Position numbers and translations under genes: made by a program. The notes beneath the pieces are model-generated. The model made no database searches. It was given only the letters and a program-made list of their open reading frames with translations, and was not told the DNA's origin. 64,000 nt of DNA from Daucus carota subsp. sativus (lineage: Eukaryota > Streptophyta > Magnoliopsida > Apiales > Apiaceae), in assembly GCF_001625215.2 (NCBI RefSeq), contig NC_030382.2:36153264-36217263 (forward strand). Reading direction: 5' to 3'. This document shows, piece after piece, positions 1 to 12,651 of this stretch (the stretch's first letter is position 1; each line of letters starts with the position of its first letter).

Positions 1-208
1 ATTAGAAAGAGCTACGAAATACACTTATCAATATTATATGAGCATCTTAGCAAAAAATAAATAAATATTATATGAGCATTTGTTCTTTAAATTACCAATT
101 ACCAATTTCTCTTGTAAATACATGAAGTTTTGCTGAATATTAGTGTATCTCCGACACTAGAGAACATAAATAACATTTTGTTGAATATTAGAAAAAATAT
201 AAATAATA

Positions 209-508
209 CTCACTCCGTCCCAGCTAATTCTTTACGTTTGGTTTGGGCACGTAGGTTAAGAAATATGTATAAATTAATGGAAAAGATAAAGAAAAGTTGG
301 TAAAGTGGTGGGACCAATGGTTTTTAATGTATAAAAATGAGACAGTGGAGTAAAAATAGTGTGAAAAGGAAGTAAAAGTAGTGTGAAAAGGGAGGAAAAG
401 TTGAGAAGGGGCGGGAACCTGGACTACTTTTGGTAAGTTTTGAAATGTAAAAAATTGCATGGAACATCCCAAAAAGAAACCGTAAAGAATCTGGCGGGAT
501 AGAGGGAG
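209..508. mobile_element. Stowaway-like MITE
   Basis: The ends are inverted repeats: CTCACTCCGTCCCAGC on the left, and on the right the reverse complement reads CTCCCTCTATCCCGCC. The match continues through ATTCTTTACG on both arms. The flanks are TA (207-208 and 509-510), the usual Stowaway/Tc1-mariner target duplication. It has no coding capacity; open frames across it are chance. Confidence 0.8.
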
Positions 509-976
509 TATATAAAAGAAAAACACTACAATATGCCATTTTCCGTAGTAAAAAATATAGTCATTCATTCCATATTAGCTGTAAGCGGTCAGTAACATGA
601 TTCAAGATAATTTATTTTCTTATTAAAATAATATAATCATACTAATCATTTATAACAATTAGAAATAATAATAACATATCATTATTATAAAAACTATCAA
701 TTCGTCGATTTTATCTAGTTGTTAAAATTCGAGTAGGTGGTAGACTGGTAGGGGCTAGAGAGTACTTCAGACTTCAGAGTTGATGGCAGCTACTAGTAGT
801 ACTTGGTTATGGTTGATTTAGTCAAACCATATTGTTGAAAGTCAACAATCTATCTACTGATTCATGAATGCATCAACTATTTTTGCTCCCTGGTTCGGCT
901 GCTCCGACTTCAGAAGCATGTTTTTAGGCGTACTGTCATTGTAGAGACTATGTGGCTGTCTATAGTTTATTACTTA

Positions 977-1279
977 CTCCCTCCGTCTCAATTTATTGGT
1001 CCAGTTTGGAAAAAAAATTTGTCCCAAAATACTTGTCCCTCTCTTCTTTCAATACAAATTTATCTACATATTAATTGTGATTTTTTTGAAACTCAACATT
1101 ATTCTCATTTCTCAATGCACTAAATCCCTATATTCATTGTGATTTTTTTGAAACTTAACATTATTCTCACTTATCAATGCACTAATTAATGATACATGAG
1201 ATAAGATTCTATCTAACCAATTTTTTTCTTAATATGTGTGTTTATTCCAAAATGGACCTATAAATTGAGACGGAGGGAG
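977..1279. mobile_element. Stowaway-like MITE
   Basis: Near-perfect terminal inverted repeats: CTCCCTCCGTCTCAATTTAT on the left, and the same sequence reversed at the right end (ATAAATTGAGACGGAGGGAG). TA flanks both ends at 975-976 and 1280-1281. The interior contains an internal direct repeat (TTGTGATTTTTTTGAAAC at about 1075 and 1137). Non-autonomous. Confidence 0.88.
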
Positions 1280-1469
1280 TATTTGCAAGAGAAGTTGGTT
1301 CAACTTATTTATGTAGCGTCTGCGAGGTACTTAAAATAAGGCTTAAAAGTTTCGAGAAAAAGCTAGGAAACCTAGTTTTTTGGGTTTAGAACTTATTATA
1401 ACAAAATAAGTCACGAGTACCCAAACATTTTTAATAACTTATAAGTTCAACCCAACTTTTCACTTATAT

Positions 1470-2209
1470 GGGCCGTTTGAGGGAGCTTAAAATAAGTGCT
1501 TCTTGCTTAAAATAAAAAAAGTGGAGTAGAAATCAGAAGCAAGCCAAGACTTATAAGTTATAAGTGATTAAAGTGTTCGGGAAAGAAGCAGAAGCTCTGA
1601 AACAAAAACTAGCATTCCTAACCTTTTATAAGTACTTCTTGACTTTTTACACAAACGGTAGGAAGAAGTGCTTCTAACTTATAAATCAGAAGCCCGACTT
1701 TTAAGTGGTAAACAAACACCACCTCAATCCACTTCTTTACTTTAAGCGTTAAGTCACTTCTTTTAAACTCAGTGGGTGTTTGGCTAAGTTTCTTATAAGT
1801 GCTTCCGGGCTTCTTTTAGCACTTTAAGCCGTTTCTACTTTTTATGTGGTGTTTGGCAAAAATAAGCAGAAGTGCTTATTTCGGGTTTTTAAGCCAGAAG
1901 CTGGAAGCTAGACATGCTAGCTTTTTTTGAGCTTTTCCCGTGATTTGCATTTATTATGAAGTTTTAAAAATTTTAATATATAATAAACTTTATTTATTAA
2001 TAAAGTTTTTAATATTTTAATAATCTGATTTTTTTTAAAATTTATACATTTAAATTACCAAACACTCAATTGACTTATAAGAAAAAGTTATCCAAACACT
2101 TTTAATAACTTATAAATCAAGTTCACTTATCAATTATAATCCACTTCTTTATTTTAAGCAATAAGTCACACTTTTAAGTTAAGCCAAACGCCCCCTCAGT
2201 CAAACGGCC
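1470..2209. mobile_element. MITE interrupted by a second MITE
   Basis: The outer element starts GGGCCGTTTGAGGGAGC and ends with the complementary TCAAACGGCC. The flanks are TATAT-like on both sides. Its 5' end (GCTTAAAATAAGTGCTTC) resembles the outer element of the nest at 41385-42184, so both loci carry the same family. The interior is rich in 'AAGTGCTTCT' and 'CTTATAAGT' words. It is split by the inner element at 1774-2194. Confidence 0.6.
1774..2194. mobile_element. Inner MITE nested in 1470-2209
   Basis: Begins GGGTGTTTGGCTAAG and ends CTTAAGTTAAGCCAAACGCCCC, an imperfect inverted repeat. The six bases CTCAGT occur directly before (1768-1773) and after (2195-2200) it, consistent with a target-site duplication made on insertion into the older outer element. 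Non-coding. Confidence 0.65.
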
Positions 2210-2467
2210 ATATATAGCCTACCCTTTGTGCGTTCTGGTTGACCAACCTAACAAGGATCATAAGCTAAGGCCTAAAATATACAGTACAGTGAAATTATGA
2301 TATAACCATGGGCTATTTACTCAATCTTTTACACCTAACCATGTGTGCCAAACCGGAAGATGCACCATTCTTCTCTTCCCACCTTGCCTGCACCTGCTTT
2401 AACAGAACGGTTTTCCCATGCCCATGGAACATGCTAAACACCAAGTTTCATCTTCATGTATTGAAGA

Positions 2468-2678
2468 GGCCGTTTGGAAACATGTATTTCATTTCAAATG
2501 ATGGATTTCAAATGATAGATTTTAAATGATAGGATTTAAGTTGTCATTTCAAATTTTCAGATTTATACAATCATTTGAATGTATAAATTTCAAATGAAAT
2601 CCAAATTTAAATTCCCAAACAGGTTATTTGATCAAAACCACCAGAAATTCAAATGAAATCCTAATTTTCAAACAGGCC
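2468..2678. mobile_element. Short MITE-like inverted-repeat element
   Basis: The left end GGCCGTTTGGAAACATG mirrors the right end, whose reverse complement reads GGCCTGTTTGAAAATTAG. The interior repeats ATTTCAAATGA-like words in both orientations, so the whole segment could fold back on itself. I could not define a clear target duplication. Confidence 0.5.
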
Positions 2679-3411
2679 ATAAATTATTTTGATTGACTAC
2701 TACTTAATAATAATGATAATGATAGATCGCCTATATATTATATACTATATATAAAAGCTCCATCAATCAAAACAAGCTAAATACATCAAATTTAGTACTT
2801 AGCATGTCCTCACGAGCACACACTAGCCGAACCCTAAAACGGTTAATAAAAATATACAGTACTACTCTACACAAAGTATATTAAGGTTAGTTTTTCATTC
2901 AAATTGTATACTTCATTACAACTGCATCGACACTACACTGACATCCAAGAAGATAGCCATCTTGGGTTATAGTAAAAACATTCAAAATAATTAGAGAAAA
3001 AAAAAAAAAAACATTCAAAATTAGGACTAAGCTAAACAAAACTTCACTGTCAAAGACAGGTACAACAAATGACCTACAGTTCCTTGAATTCACCCAGAAA
3101 AAAACATCTAGATTTAGAGAGAAACCCGGCAAGGAAAATACCACCACCTTATTAACAAAAAGAAGAATTCATTAGCAATGCCCCTTATTCTAATATATTC
3201 GTCATGAGGCACAAACGTCTCCACCAGCACAATATAGTCGCCTGGAGATTTGGGTATTATAACTATACCTTGTCTTTACTCTTTACAAAGTAGTTGTAAT
3301 AATTATTACTCTTTACATAATGGTTGTAATAATTATATAAAATTAGTTAGACCATCATAACTCATCTATGCGATCAGAATATTGGTCAGCTTGCTGAGTA
3401 TGCCAATGATG
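2679..3411. other. Intergenic, 3' flank of the TRFL gene
   Basis: No coding feature is supported here. The stretch contains a 14-base A run near 2998-3011 and AT-rich sequence. Because the TRFL gene is read leftwards, its 3' UTR and poly(A) site should lie in the right part of this interval. I see no distinct terminator signal that I would commit to. Confidence 0.5.
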
Positions 3412-6400
3412 TCAAAAGAGGAGGCAAGCCTCCGAATGTTGCTTCAGTTGTTGCTTGGCTTGCTGCTGTGACCAAAATGCATGAGCCGCCAGGACCCTAT
3501 CTAGGAGTTCCTGAGGCACGGGTTCTCCTCTTCTCTGCTGGGGAGATATTCTTGCTGTATGTACCAACGTTTTCCACTTGTCCTACATAAGTAAAACAGC
3601 AAAATCATGACCAATTTCTATTGTATATATAACACAAAAAAGGAACTCGTTAACAAAGTACAAATATGCACTTAATATTCATTTTCCGCTTTCGTGAATG
3701 AAGTGGTTGAGGCCCCTCGAAGTTCTCGATTGCCAACCAAATTCTTCTTATATAAAGACACATCAGGTAAAAGAAGTGTAGATAATAAACAAACATCTGA
3801 CAAATGCTGTCTTGATTGAGGCCTAAAATTCTATGGAGACTTCGTGCAATGCTATTCAAGAAATTACCAAAAACAATTTTTCTAAGAACTTAACAAATAA
3901 CCCCAAGACGAGCAACAATGTCTTAATTCCATCAAAATATAAGCAACAGTAGGCCCCATTCTAAGGACTTTGCTTAAAATCAGCAAAATGTTAGGTCAAG
4001 GGCTGCCTAGAGGCTGGTGAGTTATGGTGACTAATGGAATTAAGTGAAATTGGAGGAAACAAGTATGTGTACCAAGGATAAATGCAAAAGAAATGACTGG
4101 GGTAGACTTGAGCAATTCAATATCAAATAATATTCAAAGACAAAGATTTGCTGGAAAGCAAAACGATTTCTTACCTTCAAATCCACATATGTTCTGTGTT
4201 TAGCATTGTCAAAAGCTCGCATTTTAACATCACGCCATCTACATAATATTTTTAACATTATAAGTAAAATCACTATTATTAGAGTATATACTGTACAGAA
4301 ATTCAATAAAAACCATAGTCCAAACTGGGAAACCTCATTTAGAAGGTACTTTGTCATAAAAAAAACTGATGTCTAAAATTTCCTAAGAACTTGTTCAGAT
4401 AACATTGCCTAGGCACACAAGTATATATTATGGAAACATTTATGACACTCACTTGCCTTTTTATCTTTGAGAAGTAAATTCAAATATAAATTCATAATAA
4501 GATTAATCTAAGCTCTGCTCAATGTCTTATATATGAAGTGAATCAACTAAAACATAAGTGACAAAACAGTACAATTTTGTGTTGGATTATTCATGCTTTA
4601 CTACAAGTATAAAATGAAACATGCATAATGATGTCATCACCATACCTTCCAGTTCCTAGTTTCTCAACAGCTTGCACCAATGCTTCCACTTCTGAAACAG
4701 AAAAGGGCCTACGGATTCTGCGTTGACCAACATCTAATCTCTTGGATTTCCGCATGGAAATTGCAGATAGCGGTTCAACATTCATTTCTGGAGTGGCAAC
4801 CAAAGCTTTTGAATCAGCCAGGCATTTGTCTATTGACACGTCTGGAGGAGAGGGCGCTGAATCATGATCACTCTCAATTATGTTGCTAAAATTTGTTGAG
4901 GGAAGGTCAGGTGGAACATCAGAATTCCCCTGTTTGACTATGAGCCCAGTATGTGGGCACCTAAACAAAGGTGTGTTAGGCACTGTTAGCAAAATTGCCA
5001 CTAATGAAATTCTATCTTCTTTCAAATCTAGCACACAACATGATTAAAACACATCAAACAACGAAAATTGGAAAACCAACCATTACAGTTGACATCATTC
5101 TTGCTCAATACATAAAACAGATCGACAGCAAATAAGTATAGATCTCAAGAAGATGAAGAAAGGTTAACTAGGCCACAACAAGCTCACCTTGTTATCTGTC
5201 GAGCAGGTGTAAGTGCATGATCTTCAGGGTATTGAGTTGGGGATACCTGTGAACACAGAGGCTCCAGGGTAAAACCCAGAGAATCGTTTTTGTTATTATC
5301 ATATATCCCAGTCTGCACCAGGGTTTTGTTATCATCCCTGATTTTCTTCCCTTGAAAAAGTACACCAACACGAAGTCCACCACCAAGTACAGAGTTAACT
5401 GCCTCCATAACTGTTCTCTGCAGAATTCTCCAAGCAATTAAGCACATAACTGATGTTGAAAATATTAGTTGACCAAAAAGAACAATATGAATACATGAAA
5501 AAACTGAAATAATATCATATACCAAGGATCGCGAGTAGATATATGGTCTTGGAATCCCACACTAAAACTTATAACTTGAAATGATAAGAATTACCTATCA
5601 CGGACTATTTAACAAACATGGTTTTGCATTAACTAAACAAAATGGCCTTACTAAGTTGATGTTTTCACATGCTTACAGATATACAGAACAAAACGAATTA
5701 AGTTTTTAAAACCTAAATTGCTACTCCCTCCGTTCCCCCGGATAGTATACGTTGGGGGACGGGACGCGAAAAACACTTTAATGGTCCTGTAAAATATAGT
5801 TGTGTAACTTATTTTCAAGATTTTCTTTTTCTGAATTAAATTTTTATTCAGAAAAAAAAAATCTTAAAAATTAAGTTACAGAACTATATTTTATAAGAGC
5901 ATTGAAATGCGTGTCGATCAATGAAAAAAACCCGTATAAAATTAAATGGGACAGAAGGAGTTATAAAACAAATAATGGAAGTCTATGTAATTACAAATCT
6001 TAAGATATTATACTTACCTTCAGAGAACCAACAGTTGCGGTCTCTGGAATCTCAAAAAATAGCTCTGGAACCCTAAAAGACTTGATCTTTAGCTTCACTG
6101 AATGAGGATAATCATAGTTACATAAGAATGTCTTAAAAGTCATTCACTCGTCAAAATCAATCAAATAAAAATGGGAATTCCAGTAAAGGTTGTCATACCA
6201 TGAGAATCACGTGGCTGAAAGCAATTTTGCTGACTTGTTGCAAAAGTTGAAACTCCCTTTGCTGTAAAATGTTTTCAGCTTTTATCAGTCTAAAAGATGA
6301 GGAACAGAAGAGAACAAGAAGTCACGTGGATGTGTTAAAACCACTAAAATTGAAATAAACCTTCATGCATGGTAGGGACCGAACCAGAAGCATTTTCACT

Positions 6401-7729
6401 GTAACCCTTCCCAGGTGAAAAAGATGTGTCGTTGTTGTTAACCATTTCATAGGCATTTGTTTCAAAGCTATGGCCATAGAGTCTCCTCTTTTTAATAGGA
6501 TAGTCCCTCAAAGACCTCTGGCGTTTATAACCATTTGCCTTGTTCTGGTACACTGGTTTTGTTTCTAATCCTGGAGCATAAATATTAAACATCTGTCAAA
6601 TAACCTATGCCATTGCAAATCAAATGAAATGACGGATAGAAATTTAAATAGTAATAAAATGTCTAACCAATGTTGAAGCAATCCTCATTGCTCAATTTCG
6701 GAGGTGCTTTCCAATATCGGGATGCCAGTAATCTTTTAATTCTTCTGTCACCCATTCGAGCCGGTGGCCTGAAGGCCTTATTGAGTTTTCTAGGTGTAGT
6801 GCACCAAGAAGAGTTTTCGTCACCATCTCTAACAACTAACTTTACATTATCCTTACAGGTTGGGAAAGAACCACGAGGACCTTGATCCCTACAGATACCC
6901 TTCTTTAAGCCTTCATCCAGAACAGAAGGCTTGACAGGAAACTTGCACCTATTGTCAGCATTACCTAGTGCATGAGGTTCTAAGTCCTGCACAGTCAGAT
7001 CTTTTATACAACATGTATCAGCCCTAGCATTACAGGGCTCTTTTCCAGTCATCGCTGGTTCAATTTTGATACAATTCTTATTTTCATCATCTAATCTAGA
7101 AAAGGAGATGGTACTTCCACAGCGCTCCATGTCTAACTTGGAAAAGTTTCGACGTCCATTCTTGCTTTGATCATCAACCAACTTTGCAGCAGTGCCAAAC
7201 ATATCTGAGCCATCAGAAGTAGTTATAACAGATGCAAATGCTGAACAAGCATCATTCTGAGCATGTGACACTTCCTTTATAGTATGTTTTGGAGCTTGTG
7301 ATATTATCTCAGAGACAAAAAAATTCCTACCACGTTTTTCTTCAATACAAGGGATCAATTTCTCAGGATTATCTTTCACCACTTTTTCCTTCTTGAGTGA
7401 ATCTGCCCCAACTGCACTTTTATCTACTCCATTTAACAACTCAGCAGCACTAGGACTATTTTCTCCCTCTAGCAACTTGCCAGCAACAGTAGCCAACAAG
7501 TCAAACGCACACATTTGATCATCATCAGATTTCTTTCTATAAGGTACCCTCCTCTTCAAAAGGAGAAGAATATGTGTCAGGAAATTAGTGCTCAAGACTA
7601 AAACGAGAATGGGAAAGGATGACCTACTTCGATAAAACTGATGACACTTACCCTGGCGGATCTGGCGGCTCGGGGAATTGGAGGTACCTCATAGCCATAA
7701 AGTCCATGGTTTAACCTCTTATGCAGCAT
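3412..7729 (-). CDS. TRFL: TRF-like telomere-repeat-binding protein (Ubl plus C-terminal Myb)
   Basis: Nine exons on the minus strand join in phase into 698 aa: 7729-7652, 7553-6668, 6570-6361, 6261-6199, 6097-6018, 5417-5188, 4960-4646, 4238-4175 and 3582-3412. The start fits the family, whose N-terminus reads as KRLNHGLYGYEVPPIPRAAR. Residues about 413-480 form the ubiquitin-like domain (VKLKIKSFRVPELFFEIPET...). Residues about 595-655 form the single Myb/telobox domain, with RRIRRPFSVSEVEALVQAV and VDLKDKWKTLVHTARISP followed by the plant C-terminal extension (VPQELLDRVLAAHAFW). Family members bind duplex TTTAGGG repeats in the nucleus. For exon 3 the ORF-like start at 6592 is out of phase, so I chose the acceptor CCAG at 6571, which restores frame. 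A Stowaway MITE sits in the intron between 5418 and 6017. The length is typical and no defect is seen. Confidence 0.9.
5724..5961. mobile_element. Stowaway-like MITE in a TRFL intron
   Basis: Left end CTCCCTCCGTTCCCCCGG after TA (5722-5723). The right end reads GGGACAGAAGGAG before TTA. The termini have diverged, but the interior also forms an inverted repeat (AAGATTTTCTTTTTCTG against CAGAAAAAAAAAATCTTA). It lies wholly inside the TRFL intron 5418-6017, so it should be spliced out. Confidence 0.65.
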
Positions 7730-9640
7730 ATCTTAGTTTTCATATCAATGCTTATTAAACAAAATTACTAGCAAGCCTTCACTATAATAGAAGTAAATAG
7801 ATTCCTAAAGCCTTGTACACCTCGAAATCACCCCATTAGTGAAACAATGCATGCACCTGTTAGCAAGAAAGATGCAGTAATGAGGCAATGCTAAAAAATG
7901 AAGCGCTTTATTTCTGACAGGAAATAGCAAAATTGTAGAATAGTGACAAAAGTACCAAGTACATCTTAGACAATGGGAATTACTTTTGGTAACATAATAA
8001 TATCTTATTTCCAAAAAAAAAAAAAAACAATATGACTAATACAATCTCCAATAGTTCGTCAGGGAATAAAAACCAGTAAATTAATAATAATTTGCTAATG
8101 CTTCGTCAAGCACAACAGCATGACAGAACATTCTCTTTTTATCCAGAATGGCTATCAAAGCACAATTGCAGCAAACACAGACTAAATTAAATCCAGAAAG
8201 TATTGAGCAGTTTGACAAACAGATCTCACCTTAAAAATATTAAAAACCTTTTGTTTTAAAATTGATGTACTACATTGTACTGTATATTAGTCATTTAGTC
8301 CCCTTGGGAAATTCCAAAAAATGGTAGCTAAAGGAAGAACCTTGTGACTGCCAACCCGACCGTAATACGGAACTTTAATTGTAATATTTGATAAACAATT
8401 ATGGAGCTTACAACTGTCCAAACATAAAACTATATTTAATTCCAATTAAAAAATAACAATGAATCATGAGAAAATGACAAAAACTGTAAGATCCAACTCA
8501 AACACTGCAACTAAACAACAAGGATATAAGATCCGCAGTTCAACTTGATTTACAATTTTCCTATCTTTTGACCATAAGAGTAGACTCACACCTACAACAT
8601 TTAAATTCACTCGAAAAAGGGACCCAATTGTTTTAGACTTGCATGATTTGAAGAGTAATTCTATCTTCACGCAAGCATAGAACCTCCTCACTTAAATATG
8701 ATACTATTCACAAGAGAAATAGGGGGAAAACAGGACCTTTCATAGAGTTTCTGATAAATCAGATTGGTAAGTGCCAATATATGTGTTAAAAAAAAAAAAG
8801 AACAAATAAAAGAAGCCCTTGCAAAACCCCTGATCATAAAGAATCAAGGATAACATTCCAGTATTTCACACAAACAACTAACACTATAACATAATCAATT
8901 CTCTTACATACCATATACTATATACACATACATTTATGATATTATTATGTATGTGTAGCACACTAGCATGCACAAAAATTCATCCTAAACTCACAAACCA
9001 ACCAAATCAATAAAGGAAAACAACAGCAATCCAAGATGATCTGCAAAATAAAAAACATAAATGGTAAATAAAATTATGGATCTAAAAACTTCTAAAAAAA
9101 ACAACTTTACACAATTCACAGCCCAACACTCAGATCCAACCCATCTAAACCAGAATCTAAAAGAATCACAAAAAATCAAGTCAAAAGATTTCTCATCAAA
9201 AAAATAATTTTTTACATTCACTACAAGAAATAAAAATCTTAACAAGAATTCAAAAACCTCGACAACCCACCATGCATTTCAATTTTCCCTTCAAACCCAC
9301 AAACAGAATTTCCAAAAAAATGTCGATAAATGAGAAATCAAATCATTCTCACCTGAAAAAACACCAAATTTTCACCAAAAGAGCCTCCAAAGTTTCAATC
9401 TTTATGACAATCCCAACTATATTATGCAAAATTCACCGCCAAAATCAAAGGTAAAATACATAAAAACAAAAAACAAATCACCCCATGATCTCCTACTCTT
9501 GATCTTCAAACAGATTCCAAAATTATTTTACAAGAAACCCTTTCGAATGTACGCACTACACACAATTTTGTATCTATAATTTTCACCTTGAGAATGGAGA
9601 GAAAGAGAAAAACCCTGTGAAAACCACCGAAACAATAAAA
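7730..9640 (-). other. 5' leader and leader intron of the TRFL gene
   Basis: No coding exon is supported here. On the minus strand a donor-like CTCAAG|GTGAAA lies at 9586/9587 and an acceptor-like AAACTAAG lies just before the ATG at 7729. This suggests a leader exon of about 45 bases (9587 to roughly 9632) and a leader intron of about 1.85 kb, as is common in this family. The interval has poly-A/T tracts (8011-8025, 8790-8800) but no recognised element. Inference only; cDNA would settle it. Confidence 0.45.
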
Positions 9641-9654
9641 TGCTTAAACCCCAG

Positions 9655-9672
9655 TTATATATAAATATATAA
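9655..9672 (-). promoter_or_regulatory. Probable TATA box of the TRFL gene
   Basis: On the minus strand the sequence reads CTTATATATTTATATATAA. It lies about 25-35 bases upstream of the proposed leader exon start (about 9630), which is the expected spacing for a plant TATA element. Confidence 0.5.
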
Positions 9673-11226
9673 GTTTACCGGTCATATCGGTAAATGCTAA
9701 CAAGGTGACTGGCTATAGCCGGCAACATAAACTGCCTAAAGACCGGTTCCACGCCACATAGTAACCCAACACTCTTACCAGGTAGATCCGATGTCGCCAC
9801 ATGGCGCGTTTTTAGATCTTAGTGGACACGAATTATTTGCACGATCGACATTTAAGCGGGGTCACCCACAAATAAAATTGAACAAAACAACATTATTTTA
9901 TTTCTTTGAAAGCTATTGTCTTTTCGGGAGTTTTTAGTGGGACAGATTAAATCGAATTATTTGGTTTACTATATTTGGATATTTGATGTAGCAGTACTAG
10001 AATATGAAATACAGTGATGTTTGATATGAAATAGTTGAACAGAGGAATACCTGTTTTTGTTGAGTTGGGTTTATGTGGCCAAACTTGTGACAAAAGTGAA
10101 ATATATTTTAGTCTGATATAGGAGGATTTTGTATATAATTCGGTATGTGTATATGTTGGTAGAGCCTAATTTTGTATGTTATTTACAATAAATATATTTT
10201 GAATATCAGACACGATTTTCAATTCGCGTTCTTACGTTGTGTTTTAGTATAACCTATTTTTTTCTAATAATTCTTTAATTGTTATTTATTAATTCAAATT
10301 AATAATTAATTATTCAGTTACTGATAATTACAGTATCATTTCTTTAAAATAAGGAAAAAGTTAACAATTTCCGAACGATACTCGAAATGATATGTTTTGA
10401 ATCCAGAAAATATCACATCACATATCATAAATATATGGTAATAAAAAATTTAACGTGAATTATGTATAAAGGCACAATAACAACGGCAAGAATGAAATGG
10501 AATGAGTAAAATTACTTTAAACTAATTTAGATTAAAGAGAAGTGTTGAAAAAAAAATTGAGTGAGTGCAAAATTGATATGATGAGATTTGAGAGGAAATT
10601 GGTGGTAGGAGAGAATAGAGTATTCTATCTCAAATTGAAGGCTTGATCTCTAGCACATGATGTAAGGAATGAAGTGGAGGAATGAATGAAATTTCTTAAC
10701 AATTGCACATAATATAGTTCAATTTTCATTCCATTCTTTCCATAATCATTCATCCCAACCAAACACAACATTAGTTCTTTTTTGTATTTCCAGAATCTTC
10801 AAAATCTTGTTAACCAAAATCTTCCGCTAAAGATTGACGATGTATGTGATAATAATTTGACTTTTATTTGAGAAGGATGAATAATTCCAATTAAATTCAT
10901 ACGAACTTCGGGTTTATCAATACAATTGACTCCAACAGGAGAGACTTCAATCAATTATTCAGGAAATATGAAGAACATTGGACCACATAAATCACATAGG
11001 ATTTGTAACGACTCGGGGTTTTTTGTAATTATTTATTAGTTGTAATTACTTTTCTAAAAAAGAAGGAATAAAATTTTACTCCATCCGTCCCATTTTAACA
11101 GCCTTTTTAGAATTTGGTTGTTGTCCCAAAATAAGTGATTTTTTCTTGTTTTCATATACTATTTGGTAGGTGAATTTCAATTTTACCCCTCATTAATACA
11201 ACTTATATTTTCTATGCAATACAAAT
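9673..11226. other. Intergenic AT-rich sequence
   Basis: No gene model is supported. The part next to 9673 is the upstream promoter region of the minus-strand TRFL gene and is its most GC-rich portion (about 9700-9870). Around 11078-11140 a decayed Stowaway-type end (ACTCCATCCGTCCCATTTTA) is visible without a convincing partner. Confidence 0.5.
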
Positions 11227-11272
11227 ACTCCCTCCATCCCAATTTAGATGAGAATGTCATTTTCGACCTCAT

Positions 11273-11325
11273 CGAAAATGGCATTTGAAAACTGGAACTT
11301 GAAATCAGGATTTGTAGTTGCATAT
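11273..11325 (+). repeat. 53-bp direct repeat, left copy
   Basis: Starts CGAAAATGGCATTTGAAAAC and ends GTAGTTGCATAT. A near-identical 53-bp copy in the same orientation lies at 23965-24017, on the far side of the MULE insertion; the difference I can see is GGC versus ATA. It marks a repeat family that flanks both sides of the transposon. Confidence 0.85.
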
Positions 11326-11398
11326 ATGGTTGCATATGGTTGTATTCAGTTGATTCTGTTGTAATCTAATGGCCCCGCCAGGGGCACCCATACATCAG

Positions 11399-11479
11399 TT
11401 GTAACTTACAATTTTCCGTTGCATATGAGGTTGCATGCAATCTCATATGCAACCTCATATACAACTGAAAACTGTAAGT

Positions 11480-11482
<3 letters not shown>
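11399..11482. repeat. Imperfect palindrome next to (TA)n
   Basis: GTAACTTACAATTTTC at the left is complementary to GAAAACTGTAAGTTAC at the right. Between them lie alternating GTTGCATATGAG and CTCATATGCAAC arms. This can form a hairpin of about 80 bases immediately upstream of the first (TA)n tract. Confidence 0.6.

Positions 11483-11532
<50 letters not shown>
11483..11532. repeat. (AT)n microsatellite
   Basis: A pure AT dinucleotide tract of about 25 units. Tyr/Ile-alternating open frames over it are artefacts of the repeat. Confidence 0.95.
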
Positions 11533-11535
<3 letters not shown>

Positions 11536-11901
11536 CAAATAAAAACTTTTTTAAGTTACAAAACGTCACAATTTTAAAAATAACGCATAGATAAATCATG
11601 CATTCAACACATTTGTAACTGGGGTTCAACATTGGGTGTAGAACATTAGTTATCATTGTGTTGAATACGTTTATAGAGATGCTTAAACTATACCTCTAGG
11701 GTTTGGGTAGGGTCTAGAAATATATATATTGGTTATATAATAGGTTTAACTTAGTTTTTACATTGAAAAATTTGTTTATGTACTTCTCCAACACAATTTT
11801 AATCGATGTTCAACAAAATATCATAAAAAATGTTGAACTCAAGTTATATATGTGTTGAACAAAAAAAGTTTGTAAGTTTGTAAGTTTGTACCAGAACCCT
11901 C

Positions 11902-12009
<108 letters not shown>

Positions 12010-12029
12010 TTGTAACTGAAAACTGGAAT

Positions 12030-12031
<2 letters not shown>

Positions 12032-12084
<53 letters not shown>
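12032..12084. repeat. (AT)n tract at the left boundary of the MULE
   Basis: A pure AT run of about 53 bases that ends exactly where the transposon terminus (GAGTCATACTCTAC) begins. A matching TA run abuts the other terminus at 23849-23866, so the element appears to have inserted inside a TA microsatellite. Confidence 0.9.
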
Positions 12085-12087
<3 letters not shown>

Positions 12088-12131
12088 TCATACTCTACTA
12101 CAAACTAATTTAAAATAAAAACTAAAAACCT
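12085..12131 (+). repeat. Left terminal inverted repeat of the MULE
   Basis: Begins GAGTCATACTCTACTACAAA at the end of the TA tract and continues to AAAATAAAAACTAAAAACC. It matches the inverted sequence at 23802-23848 in the TACAAAC and AAAATAAAAACTA blocks. Confidence 0.65.
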
Positions 12132-12651
12132 GCAACCCAACCCACCTCTTACACAGCCCAGCCCAATAAAAATAACAAACAAGCCCAACTCATTTATACA
12201 CCCGCTGTCCGTTACCGCTTGTTTTAAAAAAAAAAATACTTACGCATATACATACAATACAGTTGGCCATAATCACAAAAACCCTCTTCTTCTTCATCGA
12301 TCTCAAGGTAAGCTTACAGCATTTTCATGGCGTTTTAACTCGTTTTTCACCATACTGATGCGTATTTCGTCGTTCTCAAAGGTTCTCGAACAAATTTGAG
12401 GCGCGGCAAGGGTTTTTTGGTGCTCCACTGTTCACGATCGATTTCTCATTTCGAATTAATCAATAAGGTAATGTTTCTAACATATATTAGTAACATTTTA
12501 GTTATAAAACATGTATTATTTAGTGCATGTTCTGTTTTTATATAATTTGAGATCTTCTGTAACGATTTTACTAGAATCTAACTCTTCACCTTTATTATTC
12601 TTCTATAACAGCATTAATTTATCTGTTTTCGATCTCAAAAAGCTACTAATT

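Noticed and set aside
6344-6592. Reading TRFL exon 3 from the Met at 6592
   Set aside because: That acceptor leaves the preceding exon out of phase and gives a stop; the acceptor ending at 6571 keeps frame and conserved sequence.
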